Shown: positions 28,288 to 37,100, counted from the first letter of the stretch. The stretch: DNA of 64,000 bases from Paenibacillus aceris (GCF_017874035.1 NZ_JAGGKV010000003.1:372001-436000), one strand, 5' to 3'. The notes: generated by a model not told the origin, from the letters alone. Program-made: numbers and translations.

Positions 28288-28590
28288 TTAAGTAATTGGT
28301 TCGTGAACGGTCACCAGCTTCGTGCCATCAGGGAACGTAGCTTCTACCTGCACCTCATGAATCATTTGAGGGACACCTTCCATGACCTGCTCTGCTTTCA
28401 AAATGGTCGTGCCGAAGGTCATCAACTCAGCAACCGTCATACCATCCCTGGCCCCTTCCATAATCTCAGATGTGATCAGTGCGATGCTCTCGGGATAATT
28501 CAGCTTTACGCCTCTGTTCAATCTTCGTCGCGCTAAGTCTGCAGCTACTGTAATGAGGAGCTTTTCTTTCTCACGCTCAGTTAAATGCAC
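28288..28590 (-). CDS. ureA: Urease subunit gamma
   Basis: 100 residues, the usual length. Family features are [20 protein letters not shown] at the N-terminus, [21 protein letters not shown] and the C-terminal [20 protein letters not shown]. It is the first gene of ureABCFGD, with its promoter and a GlnR/TnrA-type box in the divergent region shared with the urea transporter genes. Confidence 0.96.
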   Translation of the reverse strand: MHLTEREKEKLLITVAADLARRRLNRGVKLNYPESIALITSEIMEGARDGMTVAELMTFGTTILKAEQVMEGVPQMIHEVQVEATFPDGTKLVTVHEPIT

Positions 28591-28635
28591 ATCATCACCT
28601 CTTCAAAAACCGAATAATGGTAATCCTTTACACTC

Positions 28636-28664
28636 ATTATATTCGGGTATTTCAGGATTGTAAA
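28636..28664 (-). promoter_or_regulatory. Sigma-A promoter of ureA
   Basis: On the minus strand, TTTACA (28664-28659), a 17-bp spacer and TATAAT (28641-28636). Transcription should begin near 28629, about 40 bp before the ureA start codon. Confidence 0.85.
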
Positions 28665-28671
28665 TCTTTAA

Positions 28672-28688
28672 TGTTATATATTATTACA
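28672..28688. promoter_or_regulatory. GlnR/TnrA-type operator (box 1)
   Basis: TGTTATATATTATTACA fits the GlnR/TnrA consensus TGTNANAWWWTNTNACA at every fixed position. Its centre (28680) is about 51 bp upstream of the predicted ureA start site, the position from which TnrA activates B. subtilis promoters. The family rule is established; the role here is inference. Confidence 0.8.
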
Positions 28689-28787
28689 TGATAAACGAAA
28701 AAATCGCTGTAAATTTTGCTCTTTTGCACAATTCGCACAAAGTTTCGGCAACTTTTTGTGCATGAATAACAAAATAAAAACAATGTA

Positions 28788-28804
28788 TGTCATATACATT
28801 GACA
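28788..28804. promoter_or_regulatory. GlnR/TnrA-type operator (box 2)
   Basis: TGTCATATACATTGACA keeps the TGTNA...TNACA arms but differs from the consensus at two central positions. It covers the -35 element of the predicted urtA promoter, a repressing position. Confidence 0.6.
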
Positions 28805-28828
28805 TCACCCTTTTGCCCACTTTATCAT
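28799..28828 (+). promoter_or_regulatory. Sigma-A promoter of urtA
   Basis: TTGACA (28799-28804), 18-bp spacer, TATCAT (28823-28828). The start codon lies about 40 bp downstream of the expected start site. Confidence 0.75.
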
Positions 28829-28873
28829 AAGCGTTGTAATCCAAATCTTGTAAGTAAGGGAGTGGGACGGAAA

Positions 28874-30151
28874 ATGAGAGAGATAAGAAGCAAAGGGAAA
28901 CTCACAGTCGCTTTAAGTATGGCAATGATGTTGGTCATGGCTGGCTGTGCAAAGTCGGAGCCTACTGCATCCACTGCAACAACTACACCTATGGCAACTA
29001 AGGCGGCAGAAGCAAAAGCGGAGACGAAGGATGAGACCGTACCTGTTGGTATTCTTCACTCTCTGACGGGCACGATGTCCATCAGCGAAGTATCTGTAAG
29101 AGATGCGGAGCTAATGGCGATTGATGAAATTAATGCAGCTGGGGGACTCTTAGGCAAGAAACTGAAGCCCGTCATTGAAGACGGCGCGTCCGATTGGCCT
29201 ACTTTCGCAGAGAAAACTAAGAAGTTACTGCAAAAGGATAGTGTTGTTACGATTTTCGGTTGCTGGACATCCGCCAGCCGCAAAGCCGTACTTCCGGTCG
29301 TCGAGCAGAACAAAGGACTACTTTGGTATCCGGTTCAATATGAAGGCGTTGAATCTTCTCCTAACATCTTCTATGTAGGTGCAACAACGAATCAACAAAT
29401 TATCCCCGCAGTAACCTGGCTCCTTCAAAACAAAGGAAAGAAATTCTACCTCTTAGGTTCAGACTACGTTTTCCCAAGAACAGCCAACAAAATTATTAAA
29501 GAGCAGCTGAAAGCCGAAGGCGGCACACTTGTCGCAGAGGAATACACGCCGCTCGGACACACCGATTACAATACAATCATTAGCAAAATCAAAAAAGAGA
29601 ACCCGGATGTCGTTTTCAATACGCTGAACGGTGATAGTAACGTAGCTTTCTTCAAGCAATTGAAAGACGCTGGCATTACAGCCAAAGATTTAACGACGAT
29701 GTCCGTCAGCATCGCCGAAGAAGAGGTTCGCGGTATCGGAGCTTCTGTCCTCGATGGACACTACACCGCTTGGAACTACTACCAAACAACGGATACACCA
29801 GAGAACAAAAAATTCGTTGAAGCTTACAAGGCGAAATACGGGAAAGACCGTGTTACCGACGATCCGATCGAAGCCGGTTACACAGCTGTCTACCTATGGG
29901 CTGAAGCCGTCAAAAAAGCAGGTTCTTTTGATGTAGAGAAAGTAAAAGCCGCAGCCAAAGGCATCGAATGGAATTCACCGGAGGGCAAAGTCACGATTGA
30001 CGGCGAGAACCAGCATATTTCCAAAACAGCACGCATCGGCCAAATTGGCGCTGACGGTCAAATCAAGGAAATATGGAATTCCGGTCAAGCGCTTAAACCG
30101 GATCCGTTCCTCAAAACGTACCCATGGGGCGCCGAAGTAACGAAGAAATAA
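28874..30151 (+). CDS. urtA: Urea ABC transporter, substrate-binding lipoprotein UrtA
   Basis: A 425-residue lipoprotein of the branched-chain amino acid/amide-binding family (type I periplasmic fold). The signal peptide ends in the lipobox VMAGC (about residue 24). The mature part begins [22 protein letters not shown] and contains [17 protein letters not shown] and [20 protein letters not shown], which are characteristic of UrtA. The frame is open to 28787, upstream of the predicted promoter, so the ATG at 28874 (behind GGGAG and ACGG) is the start. It leads the urtABCDE operon, opposite urease. Confidence 0.94.
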   Translation: MREIRSKGKLTVALSMAMMLVMAGCAKSEPTASTATTTPMATKAAEAKAETKDETVPVGILHSLTGTMSISEVSVRDAELMAIDEINAAGGLLGKKLKPVIEDGASDWPTFAEKTKKLLQKDSVVTIFGCWTSASRKAVLPVVEQNKGLLWYPVQYEGVESSPNIFYVGATTNQQIIPAVTWLLQNKGKKFYLLGSDYVFPRTANKIIKEQLKAEGGTLVAEEYTPLGHTDYNTIISKIKKENPDVVFNTLNGDSNVAFFKQLKDAGITAKDLTTMSVSIAEEEVRGIGASVLDGHYTAWNYYQTTDTPENKKFVEAYKAKYGKDRVTDDPIEAGYTAVYLWAEAVKKAGSFDVEKVKAAAKGIEWNSPEGKVTIDGENQHISKTARIGQIGADGQIKEIWNSGQALKPDPFLKTYPWGAEVTKK

Positions 30152-30250
30152 AAATACTACCGATAGGCTCGTTCTTGAAGCCAGGTCTGCCTAACGGCAG
30201 TCCTGGATTTCATTATTTTACTCGGGGTTCACTAGGAGGGAAGCAAAGTT

Positions 30251-31156
30251 ATGAGTCTGCTGCTGCTTCAATTATTCAACGGCCTAAGCCTAAGCTCCAT
30301 CTTGCTCCTGATCGCCATTGGGCTCGCCATTACGTTCGGTCTTATGAATGTCATGAATATGGCCCACGGCGAGTTTATTATGATCGGAGCGTACATGGCG
30401 TATCTGGTCCAGCATTGGTTTCAAAAATTTCTGCCGGCCTCAGCCTTCGGCTGGTACTTTATCGTTTCGCTGGGCGTCGCCTTCGCCGTAGCCTTTCTCA
30501 TCGGCTGGCTGCTCGAAGTGTGCCTCATCCGATTTATGTACGGCAGACCGTTAGACAGCCTGCTTGCAACCTGGGGTGTCAGCCTAGCCCTGCAGCAGCT
30601 TGCCAGATCCATCTTCGGCGCACCCAACGTCGCTGTGAAAGCTCCCGAATGGCTGGAAGGCGGACTCCACCTTACAACTGATCTCATTCTTCCATACAAG
30701 CGGCTATTCATTATCGCGCTAGTCGCCCTATGTATCTTCGTCATCTACATGTACTTATACCACTCTGCCGGCGGTAGACGAATGAGGGCTGTCATGCAGA
30801 ATCGTGAAATGGCTGCCTGCCTCGGTATTTCCACACGCAGAGTTGACGCGCAATCCTTTGCATTCGGCTCCGCGATGGCCGGCATTGCCGGATGTGCTTT
30901 AACGCTGGTTGGACCTATTGGGCCAACCATAGGCACTTACTACATCGTTGACGCCTTCATGGTCGTTGTGCTTGGCGGCATCGGGAAGCTCATTGGCACG
31001 GTTGCCGGAGCCTTGGGCATTGGCGTGTTCAATACGGCTCTGGAGTATACGACCAGTGCAACGATTGGGAAAGTACTCGTCTTCACACTCATCATCGCTT
31101 TCTTGCAATGGAAGCCGATGGGACTCGTGACGATCCGCTCAAGATCCTTAGACTGA
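30251..31156 (+). CDS. urtB: Urea ABC transporter permease UrtB
   Basis: A 301-residue LivH-type permease with about eight membrane segments. It contains GLAITFGLMNVMNMAHGEF, the N-terminal LivH signature, and VVLGGIGKLIGTVAGALGIG near the C-terminus. GGAGGG precedes the ATG. It pairs with UrtC to form the membrane channel for urea import. Confidence 0.93.
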   Translation: MSLLLLQLFNGLSLSSILLLIAIGLAITFGLMNVMNMAHGEFIMIGAYMAYLVQHWFQKFLPASAFGWYFIVSLGVAFAVAFLIGWLLEVCLIRFMYGRPLDSLLATWGVSLALQQLARSIFGAPNVAVKAPEWLEGGLHLTTDLILPYKRLFIIALVALCIFVIYMYLYHSAGGRRMRAVMQNREMAACLGISTRRVDAQSFAFGSAMAGIAGCALTLVGPIGPTIGTYYIVDAFMVVVLGGIGKLIGTVAGALGIGVFNTALEYTTSATIGKVLVFTLIIAFLQWKPMGLVTIRSRSLD

Positions 31157-31165
31157 AGAAAGGAT

Positions 31166-32254
31166 GTGACCTCTTCCATGCTCTTAGCCGGAAAATCCAA
31201 GATGAAACTGATGGTTTATACCGTTTTTCTGGTTGCGCTGGCTCTAGCGCCGTTGTATTTGTCTGATTTCCGTCTTTCGCTTCTCGGCAAGTTTCTCGCC
31301 TATGCCATTATTGCCATGGGGATTGACCTCATTTGGGGCTACACCGGCATTTTAAGTCTCGGTCACGGCGTTTATTTTGGACTTGGTGCCTACTGTATGG
31401 CGATGCATTTGAAACTCGTCGCGAGTCCCGGGGAGCTGCCTGATTTCATGTCCTGGAGCGGTGTAGAAAGCTTACCCTGGTTCTGGGCTCCTTTTCACTC
31501 GGCAGGCGCAGCTTTTCTGCTTGCCCTCATCATACCTATGATTGTCGCTTTCATTTTAGGCTATTTCACATTCCGCAACCGTATTAAGGGGGCTTTTTTC
31601 TCCATCCTGTCGCAAGCGCTTGTCATTATTACGGTCACGCTGTTTGTCGGCCAGCAAGGATACACAGGCGGAACAAACGGACTTACCAATTTTGATTCCT
31701 TTTTAGGCTTAAACCTGCAAGCACAGTCAACGAAGCTGCTCTTTTTCTATCTCACCTTAGCTGTCGTTCTTGTCGTCCTAGTCCTGTGCACTCTGCTCGT
31801 CAGCAGCCGTTTAGGAAATATTCTCACTGCCATTCGCGATGGGGAGAATCGAGTACGCTTCATCGGATACAATCCCGTCACGTACAAAGTATTCATTTAC
31901 TGTGCTTCCGCAGGATTGGCCGGACTGGCTGGCGTGCTCTTCGTTCTGCAAGAAGGCATCATCTCCCCAGCGCAAATGGGAATTGTGCCTTCGATTGAAA
32001 TGGTGCTTTGGGTCGCCATCGGCGGTCGCTCCACGATTGGAGGCGCTGTTCTTGGTGCTTTGGTCACCAACGCAGCCAAGACAACATTCAGTGAAGCCTA
32101 TCCGGCTTGGTGGCCAATCATGCTCGGCGCCATGTTCATCATTGTTGTGCTGCTGCTGCCTAAAGGCATTGTCGGCACCATCACCCATTACACGTCCAAT
32201 TGGAAAAAACCCGTGCTTCCAAAGCCCATTCCGTCATCGCAAGAAGCCAGCTGA
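31166..32254 (+). CDS. urtC: Urea ABC transporter permease UrtC
   Basis: A LivM-type permease of up to 362 residues with about ten membrane segments. Signatures are GIDLIWGYTGILSLGHGVYF near residue 50 and GLAGLAGVLFVLQEGIISP, then WVAIGGRSTIGGAVLGALV. The start is uncertain: GTG at 31166 (AGGA nearly touches it), ATG at 31178 or ATG at 31202. It follows urtB by 9 bp. Confidence 0.92.
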   Translation: MTSSMLLAGKSKMKLMVYTVFLVALALAPLYLSDFRLSLLGKFLAYAIIAMGIDLIWGYTGILSLGHGVYFGLGAYCMAMHLKLVASPGELPDFMSWSGVESLPWFWAPFHSAGAAFLLALIIPMIVAFILGYFTFRNRIKGAFFSILSQALVIITVTLFVGQQGYTGGTNGLTNFDSFLGLNLQAQSTKLLFFYLTLAVVLVVLVLCTLLVSSRLGNILTAIRDGENRVRFIGYNPVTYKVFIYCASAGLAGLAGVLFVLQEGIISPAQMGIVPSIEMVLWVAIGGRSTIGGAVLGALVTNAAKTTFSEAYPAWWPIMLGAMFIIVVLLLPKGIVGTITHYTSNWKKPVLPKPIPSSQEAS

Positions 32255-32299
32255 CCCTGCAAGACGATTGTTTGATGAACAAAGGAGGAGGAACATCCC

Positions 32300-33091
32300 A
32301 TGCTTGGACAATTAGCAGAGCAACAACCTGCAACCGGCGCAAAAATATTAAGCGTAAATGGGCTCGAAGTGAGCTTCGACGGCTTTAAAGCCTTGCGCAA
32401 TCTGGACTTTTCCCTGGAATACGGGGAGCTTCGGTTTCTCATCGGGCCGAATGGTGCAGGCAAAACAACGCTTCTCGATGTCATTTGCGGCAAAGTGAAG
32501 CCTTCGCAAGGTCAAGTCTATTTCAAGAATTCCATTGATCTTACCAAACACCAGGAGCATCAAATCGCACAGCTCGGTATTGGACGCAAGTTCCAAGCCC
32601 CCTCTGTTTTTTCAACTTTAACCGTATTTGAAAACCTGGCTTTGTCCATGAAGCAAAAGCGCGGCCTTCTCAGTGCGCTATGGGCCAAAACGACAAGTGA
32701 GCAGCGGGATCGGCTGCACCAAAGACTGGCCATGATCGGCCTGCAAAACAAGGCCAAAGAACGGGCCGGCTCCCTTTCTCACGGAGAAAAGCAGTGGCTC
32801 GAAATCGGCATGCTGCTCATGCAGGAGCCTGATCTTCTGCTGCTTGACGAACCCGCTGCGGGAATGACCGATAGCGAAACGGAGAAAACAGGCGAGCTTC
32901 TCCACGAAATCGCGGCGAACCAAACGATCATCGTGGTCGAACACGATATGGAATTTGTTCGCCAATTTGCCAAGAAGGTCACGGTGCTTCATGAAGGCAC
33001 CGTCCTTCGCGAAGGTACGATGCACGATATTCAGAATGATGAGAAAGTTGCTGAGGTTTATCTCGGAAGGAGAGTGGAGCGCGGTGCTTAA
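32300..33091 (+). CDS. urtD: Urea ABC transporter ATP-binding protein UrtD
   Basis: A 263-residue LivG-type ATPase. Walker A is GPNGAGKTTLLDVICG, the signature region is SLSHGEKQWLEIGMLLMQ (SHGEK replaces the usual SGGQ), Walker B is LLLLDEPAAGMT and the switch histidine is in IVVEHDMEFVR. The SHGEKQWLEIGM form is typical of UrtD/LivG proteins. GGAGGAGG precedes the ATG at 32300. Confidence 0.94.
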   Translation: MLGQLAEQQPATGAKILSVNGLEVSFDGFKALRNLDFSLEYGELRFLIGPNGAGKTTLLDVICGKVKPSQGQVYFKNSIDLTKHQEHQIAQLGIGRKFQAPSVFSTLTVFENLALSMKQKRGLLSALWAKTTSEQRDRLHQRLAMIGLQNKAKERAGSLSHGEKQWLEIGMLLMQEPDLLLLDEPAAGMTDSETEKTGELLHEIAANQTIIVVEHDMEFVRQFAKKVTVLHEGTVLREGTMHDIQNDEKVAEVYLGRRVERGA

Positions 33092-33779
33092 TCTTCAAAA
33101 CATAGAGGCTGGTTATGGTGAAAGCATGGTTGTTCGCCATGTGAATTTGCTTGTGAAGCCGGGGCAGATCGTTTGTCTTATGGGACGAAACGGGGTAGGA
33201 AAATCTACGCTCATGAAAAGCATTATGGGGCTCATTAAGCCGAGATCCGGCTCTATTCAATACAACGAACGGGACATCACGGCTCTTCCTCCGGATCAGC
33301 GAGCCAAAGCCGGCATCGGCTACGTGCCGCAAGGCCGTGAAATTTTCCCTCAGCTGACCGTTGAAGAAAACCTGCTGCTCGGCCTTGAAGCGGCGACAGA
33401 CGGGAGAAAGAAGCTGCCCGATTCCCTGTTCGAGACTTTCCCGGTGCTGCGCCAAATGCTTCACCGCAAGGGAGGAGATCTAAGCGGGGGGCAGCAGCAG
33501 CAATTAGCCATCGCCCGCGCTCTAGCTCCCGGTCCGAAGCTTCTGCTGCTCGATGAGCCTATGGAGGGCATTCAACCATCCATCGTCATGGAGATCGAGG
33601 CCATTATCGAATCCATTAAAAGGAGTAGAGAGATAGCCGTCTTACTGGTCGAACAAAGCCTTGAATTCGCAACGAGTATCGCTGATTACTACTATGTCAT
33701 AGACCGGGGTACGGTCGCCGCCGAAGGTCATGCCGAGCAGCTGAGCGAAGACCAAGTACGAAAGCACTTAACGGTATGA
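33084..33779 (+). CDS. urtE: Urea ABC transporter ATP-binding protein UrtE
   Basis: A 231-residue LivF-type ATPase. Walker A is GRNGVGKSTLMKSIMG, the signature is DLSGGQQQQLAIARAL, Walker B is LLLLDEPMEGIQPS (with EGIQP as in UrtE) and the switch region is VLLVEQSLEFAT. The frame continues upstream to 32955 inside urtD. I chose the GTG at 33084 because the protein family starts LNLQNIEAGYGES and TGGAG lies 4 nt upstream. It overlaps urtD by 8 bp and ends the operon. Confidence 0.93.
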   Translation: MLNLQNIEAGYGESMVVRHVNLLVKPGQIVCLMGRNGVGKSTLMKSIMGLIKPRSGSIQYNERDITALPPDQRAKAGIGYVPQGREIFPQLTVEENLLLGLEAATDGRKKLPDSLFETFPVLRQMLHRKGGDLSGGQQQQLAIARALAPGPKLLLLDEPMEGIQPSIVMEIEAIIESIKRSREIAVLLVEQSLEFATSIADYYYVIDRGTVAAEGHAEQLSEDQVRKHLTV

Positions 33780-33807
33780 TTTTACATGCTTATGCTCACT
33801 CTACAAT

Positions 33808-33868
33808 AGGAAGCTGGATCACTTGACCTAAACATTAGGCATCAAGTACCATCCAGCTTCCTTTTTTT
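33808..33868 (+). terminator. Terminator of the urt operon
   Basis: A long stem: 12 bp at the base (33808-33819 with 33850-33861), an interrupted inner stem (ACTTGA with TCAAGT) and seven Ts (33862-33868). Confidence 0.9.
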
Positions 33869-34007
33869 CTTGGCATGACAACTAATTTTATTACTTAAAA
33901 ACTGGACGGCACAAAATGGATAATGATAACATGTTAGATATAGGATCGAATGTTGCGTCCGGCATATCGAGCACCGAGCCTTTTGAAGGAAAAGGAGGGG
34001 AACGTTT

Positions 34008-34700
34008 ATGTCTAAAGTTTTAATTATTGAAGATGATTTAAGTATTGGTGAAATGATGTCCATTTATTTGTACGAAGAAGGTTATCAAGTCATGCGGGCG
34101 GAGAACGGTCGTCAGGGAGAGACCCTATTCCGAGATTTCAATCCTGATGTAATCGTTCTTGATCTCATGCTGCCCGATGTTGACGGGATCCAGCTTTGCA
34201 CATACTTCCGAACCTCATCTACCATCCCTATTCTGATGGTTTCAGCAAAGAGTGAAGTGTCCGACCGAATCAAGGGGCTGCAGACAGGGGCGGATGACTA
34301 CTTATGCAAGCCTTTTTCCATGAGAGAACTTGCGGCAAGGGTACAAGCTTTATTGCGGCGTTCAACTGCCTTTACGCACGTGGCGGCAGCGGCGGCGGAA
34401 GCCTCAACCAATCAAATCGTCCACTTGGATCTTGAGAAGCGTTGTCTTTTTGTACATAACAAATTGATTGAGACCACTTTCTCCGAATTCGAGATTATGA
34501 AGCTATTATGGCAAAATCAAGGCCGCGTATACAGCCGCGAAGAGCTTTTGAACCGGGTCCGTGGTTTCGATTCCTATGTAACTGAGCGAGCTATTGATGT
34601 ACATATTGCAAACCTGCGCAAGAAAATAGAAACCGATCCCAAAGAGCCGAAATATATTAAAACGGTTTGGGGTGTCGGTTATAAGTTTTTACTGAATTAA
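34008..34700 (+). CDS. OmpR/PhoB-type response regulator (no sensor kinase adjacent)
   Basis: 230 residues. The receiver domain (1-115) has the acidic pair EDD at residues 8-10, the phosphoacceptor Asp in VIVLDLMLPDVDG and the conserved Lys in LCKPFSMREL. A linker rich in Ala (VAAAAAEA) leads to a winged-helix output domain (about 138-230) with the EELLNRVRGFDSYVTERAID and HIANLRKKIE segments. GGAGGGG precedes the ATG. The next gene is gerQ, not a histidine kinase, so the partner kinase is elsewhere or the regulator is atypical. The signal is unknown. Confidence 0.92.
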   Translation: MSKVLIIEDDLSIGEMMSIYLYEEGYQVMRAENGRQGETLFRDFNPDVIVLDLMLPDVDGIQLCTYFRTSSTIPILMVSAKSEVSDRIKGLQTGADDYLCKPFSMRELAARVQALLRRSTAFTHVAAAAAEASTNQIVHLDLEKRCLFVHNKLIETTFSEFEIMKLLWQNQGRVYSREELLNRVRGFDSYVTERAIDVHIANLRKKIETDPKEPKYIKTVWGVGYKFLLN

Positions 34701-34722
34701 GCTCCTTTTCGGAGCTTTTTTA
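34699..34722 (+). terminator. Terminator of the response-regulator gene
   Basis: A 7-bp stem (34699-34705 with 34711-34717) overlapping the stop codon region, followed by a T run. Confidence 0.85.
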
Positions 34723-34839
34723 TTTTGTGAAAAGGAAGGGGAAATCAGTCACCAAATAGGCAGATGCACAATATGATGAGGTGTATGCTTCACAAGAAGA
34801 AAGCTTCCACAAGGAAAGCTCCAAGGAGGATTTACAGTT

Positions 34840-35283
34840 ATGTTGAATAACCCTTACAAAATTGGCAACCAAGCGCAAATGATGCCATCATTCGGAGGCA
34901 CTCCCTACCCGGCCTATCCCGTTCCGACAGCAGTCACGAACAAAATGGTTCCCATGCAGCCTAGCGGCTCCACACTGCCACCTACAGGGACCGGTTTACA
35001 AACTGGCGTAAACGTGCCGGGCCTTCCGATGGAAGAATCTTATATCGAAAATATTCTTCGTCTGAACCTTGGCAAAATGGCTACCATCTATATGACATAC
35101 GAAAATAACTCGGAATGGAACGCCAAAATTTTCAAAGGCAAACTGGAAGCAGCAGGACGCGACCATATCATCATCAGCGATCCAGCTACAGGCATGCGCT
35201 TCTTACTACTTATGGTAAACTTGGACTACATTACATTCGACGAGGAATTAAATTACTACTATCCCTACTCGGGCAGAAGATAA
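34840..35283 (+). CDS. gerQ: Spore coat protein GerQ
   Basis: 147 residues. The N-terminal half is low-complexity (Pro, Gly, Thr; MMPSFGGTPYPAYPV). The C-terminal half is the GerQ domain: SYIENILRLNLGKMATIYMT, FKGKLEAAGRDHIIISDP and FDEELNYYYPY. In B. subtilis GerQ (YwdL) is a coat protein crosslinked by the transglutaminase Tgl and needed for the location of the germination enzyme CwlJ. No cwlJ is adjacent here. AAGGAGG precedes the ATG. Confidence 0.92.
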   Translation: MLNNPYKIGNQAQMMPSFGGTPYPAYPVPTAVTNKMVPMQPSGSTLPPTGTGLQTGVNVPGLPMEESYIENILRLNLGKMATIYMTYENNSEWNAKIFKGKLEAAGRDHIIISDPATGMRFLLLMVNLDYITFDEELNYYYPYSGRR

Positions 35284-35301
35284 GACAGATGCTCCGGCTT
35301 G

Positions 35302-35337
35302 AAAACCGCTGACCCCATCCGGACAGCGGTTTTTCTT
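35302..35337 (+). terminator. Terminator of gerQ
   Basis: A 10-bp stem (35302-35311 with 35324-35333) with a 12-nt loop and a following T-rich run. It stands just before the convergent gene end at 35341. Confidence 0.85.
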
Positions 35338-35340
35338 TCG

Positions 35341-35634
35341 TTAAACAATCGGTGAGAAATGCCACATATGCAATTTGCGCAAACCTCCTTCAATCCACTC
35401 CTCCCACGTCCCTTGATCGCCCCCTGCCTGTCCGCCTCTATTCACTCGTTCTTCCTTCATTGCGGTATACTCCTCATAAGTCACTTCATTCCACACTTCT
35501 ACAAAAAGTCCAGGCTGATCCGTTCCTTGGAGCAGCTCCAAACGCCCTTCCCGCCTTTGCCATTCCTGCATATAGATGAGATAGGAGTCCCGAAAATCGG
35601 GTTTTATGGCATACTCTACAAAAACTTTAGACAT
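35341..35634 (-). CDS. Small conserved-looking protein, function unknown
   Basis: 97 residues (MSKVFVEYAIKPDFRDSYL). It looks like a small alpha/beta protein of dimeric ferredoxin-like type: VFVEYAIKP, then GLFVEVWNEVTYEEY, and a C-terminus LHMWHFSPIV. The frame runs on to 35736, but GAGGGAG lies upstream of the ATG at 35634. It is divergent from the YfhP-like gene, with overlapping control regions. I do not recognise the family with confidence. Confidence 0.65.
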   Translation of the reverse strand: MSKVFVEYAIKPDFRDSYLIYMQEWQRREGRLELLQGTDQPGLFVEVWNEVTYEEYTAMKEERVNRGGQAGGDQGTWEEWIEGGLRKLHMWHFSPIV

Positions 35635-35720
35635 TTTTAGATCTCCCTCTGATTTATTTTTTGCTCCAAAATGGTAAACTAATAAGAAGACGGAAAATGA
35701 CCTTAGGAGGAGAAACCCAC

Positions 35721-36704
35721 TTGGACACAGGTACACATCTTGTTATTGGCTTAGGGTTAGCAGGACTGTCGCAGATTGATCCCAGCGTTTCCGCAGATTC
35801 AGCGGCTACCACTGCTGTCTTCATCGGAACCGTCATCGGTTCACAGATTCCGGATGTGGACGGGCTGCTTCGCTTTAAAGGCAATGCCACGTACATTCGC
35901 AATCATCGCGGCCGCTCCCACTCTTTGCCTGCCTTACTCATTTGGACGCTGTTGATAACTGGAGCACTGGCTCTTTTCTTTCATGGAATCCCGCTGCTGC
36001 ATCTAGGAATGTGGGTGGGGATCGCCGTTTGTTTTCACGTATTCTCGGATTGTTTTAACACATACGGTACACAAGCCATTCGGCCTTTTTCGGAAAAATG
36101 GGTGTCGTGGAACATTATCCACATCTTTGATCCCTTTATCTTTTCGAGCCACATCGCTGCCATCTTCATGTGGTCCTTCCACGTGGCAAGTCCAAAGCTT
36201 GTTTTTCCATCCTTATATGGTATCATCGCCTTGTACTACATTTGGCGAACACTTGACCATTACATCGTAGAAAAAGGACTTTATCGAAAAGATCCGACCT
36301 TTCAGCACGGCGATCAATACACGCTTATTGTAACATTCAATCTCTATGTCTGGAATGTTGTCAAACGAAGAGCCGACGGCACCTTCCAACTGGGAGAACT
36401 CAAGAATTCAAAACTAAAATGGTTAGATACAGTTAGATGCGAGGACCATCCGGCCGTCGAGGCATCCAAAAAGAATGAAGATATTCAAGCTTTGCTCTAC
36501 TTCTCTTCCTTCACCTGCGCTGAAGTCAAAGAACACCGCTGGGGTTACGAGGTTAGATGGGCCGATGTGCGTTATCGCCACCGTAAGCAATATCCATTCG
36601 TAGGTGTTATACACATGGATCATAATTACAAAACACTCGATTCTTACGTGGGCTGGGTCAATGATACCAGACTAGAAAAGAAACTTCGGGTAGATCTTTA
36701 TTAA
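35721..36704 (+). CDS. YfhP-like membrane-bound metal-dependent hydrolase
   Basis: 327 residues from a TTG at 35721 that follows GGAGG by 9 nt; the longer frame from 35661 adds no recognisable sequence. The family motif HRGRSHSLPALL follows GSQIPDVDGLLRFKG, and the N-terminal half has four or five membrane segments (about 15-35, 75-95, 100-118, 148-165, 170-190). Histidines in SHS, VCFHVFSDCFNTYG and HIFDP could bind a metal. The C-terminal 130 residues are soluble. In Bacillus the relative is annotated as a membrane-bound metal-dependent hydrolase (DUF457/LexA-binding type); the substrate is unknown. Confidence 0.82.
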   Translation: MDTGTHLVIGLGLAGLSQIDPSVSADSAATTAVFIGTVIGSQIPDVDGLLRFKGNATYIRNHRGRSHSLPALLIWTLLITGALALFFHGIPLLHLGMWVGIAVCFHVFSDCFNTYGTQAIRPFSEKWVSWNIIHIFDPFIFSSHIAAIFMWSFHVASPKLVFPSLYGIIALYYIWRTLDHYIVEKGLYRKDPTFQHGDQYTLIVTFNLYVWNVVKRRADGTFQLGELKNSKLKWLDTVRCEDHPAVEASKKNEDIQALLYFSSFTCAEVKEHRWGYEVRWADVRYRHRKQYPFVGVIHMDHNYKTLDSYVGWVNDTRLEKKLRVDLY

Positions 36705-36707
36705 AAA

Positions 36708-36734
36708 AGAGACGCGTGCAATATCGCGTCTTTT
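36708..36734 (+). terminator. Terminator of the YfhP-like gene
   Basis: A 7-bp GC-rich stem (36710-36716 with 36725-36731), 8-nt loop and T run. Confidence 0.75.
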
Positions 36735-36752
36735 CAAATATTTGTTTTCACG

Positions 36753-36788
36753 AAAAAAGCCCAGAGGTTTTTTAGGCCTCTGGGCTTT
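36753..36788. terminator. Terminator of the SASP gene (works on both strands)
   Basis: A 12-bp stem (36756/36757 onward to 36788) with A and T runs on both sides, 43 bp beyond the SASP stop codon. Confidence 0.85.
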
Positions 36789-36831
36789 ATATTGCAACAA
36801 TCGGGAAAAGCTATTAACGGGTCAACCGCTT

Positions 36832-37059
36832 TTAGCTGCGGAAGCCGGATTGACCAGCCAACGTTTGCTCAGCGATTTGCACCAGACGACGAGTAATGTT
36901 ACCCCCGATTGAACCAGCATCGCGAGTAGCCATATAACCCATGTAACCATCTTGAGGAATTTGGATGCCCAGTTCTTGAGCTACCTCATACTTCAATTGA
37001 TTTAAAGCTGCTGTAGCTTGTGGAACTGCCAGTGTGTTGCTGTTACGAGATTGTGCCAT
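36832..37059 (-). CDS. Alpha/beta-type small acid-soluble spore protein (copy 1)
   Basis: 75 residues. It binds spore DNA and protects it from UV and heat, and is degraded on germination. The germination-protease site region is KYEVAQELGIQIP and the DNA-binding block is GSIGGNITRRLVQIAEQTL. AAGGAG lies 11 nt before the ATG. A sigma-G-like promoter lies upstream (37119-37148). A second SASP gene of the same class lies 6.2 kb away (43263-43499). Confidence 0.95.
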   Translation of the reverse strand: MAQSRNSNTLAVPQATAALNQLKYEVAQELGIQIPQDGYMGYMATRDAGSIGGNITRRLVQIAEQTLAGQSGFRS

Positions 37060-37100
37060 AAGGATCAGACTCCTTTCAGTCAGCTATGATCTTTGATGTA

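Noticed and set aside
30124..30681. A 185-codon plus-strand frame at the start of urtB
   Set aside because: It overlaps urtB in another frame and has no domain; urtB has the correct family motifs and ribosome site.
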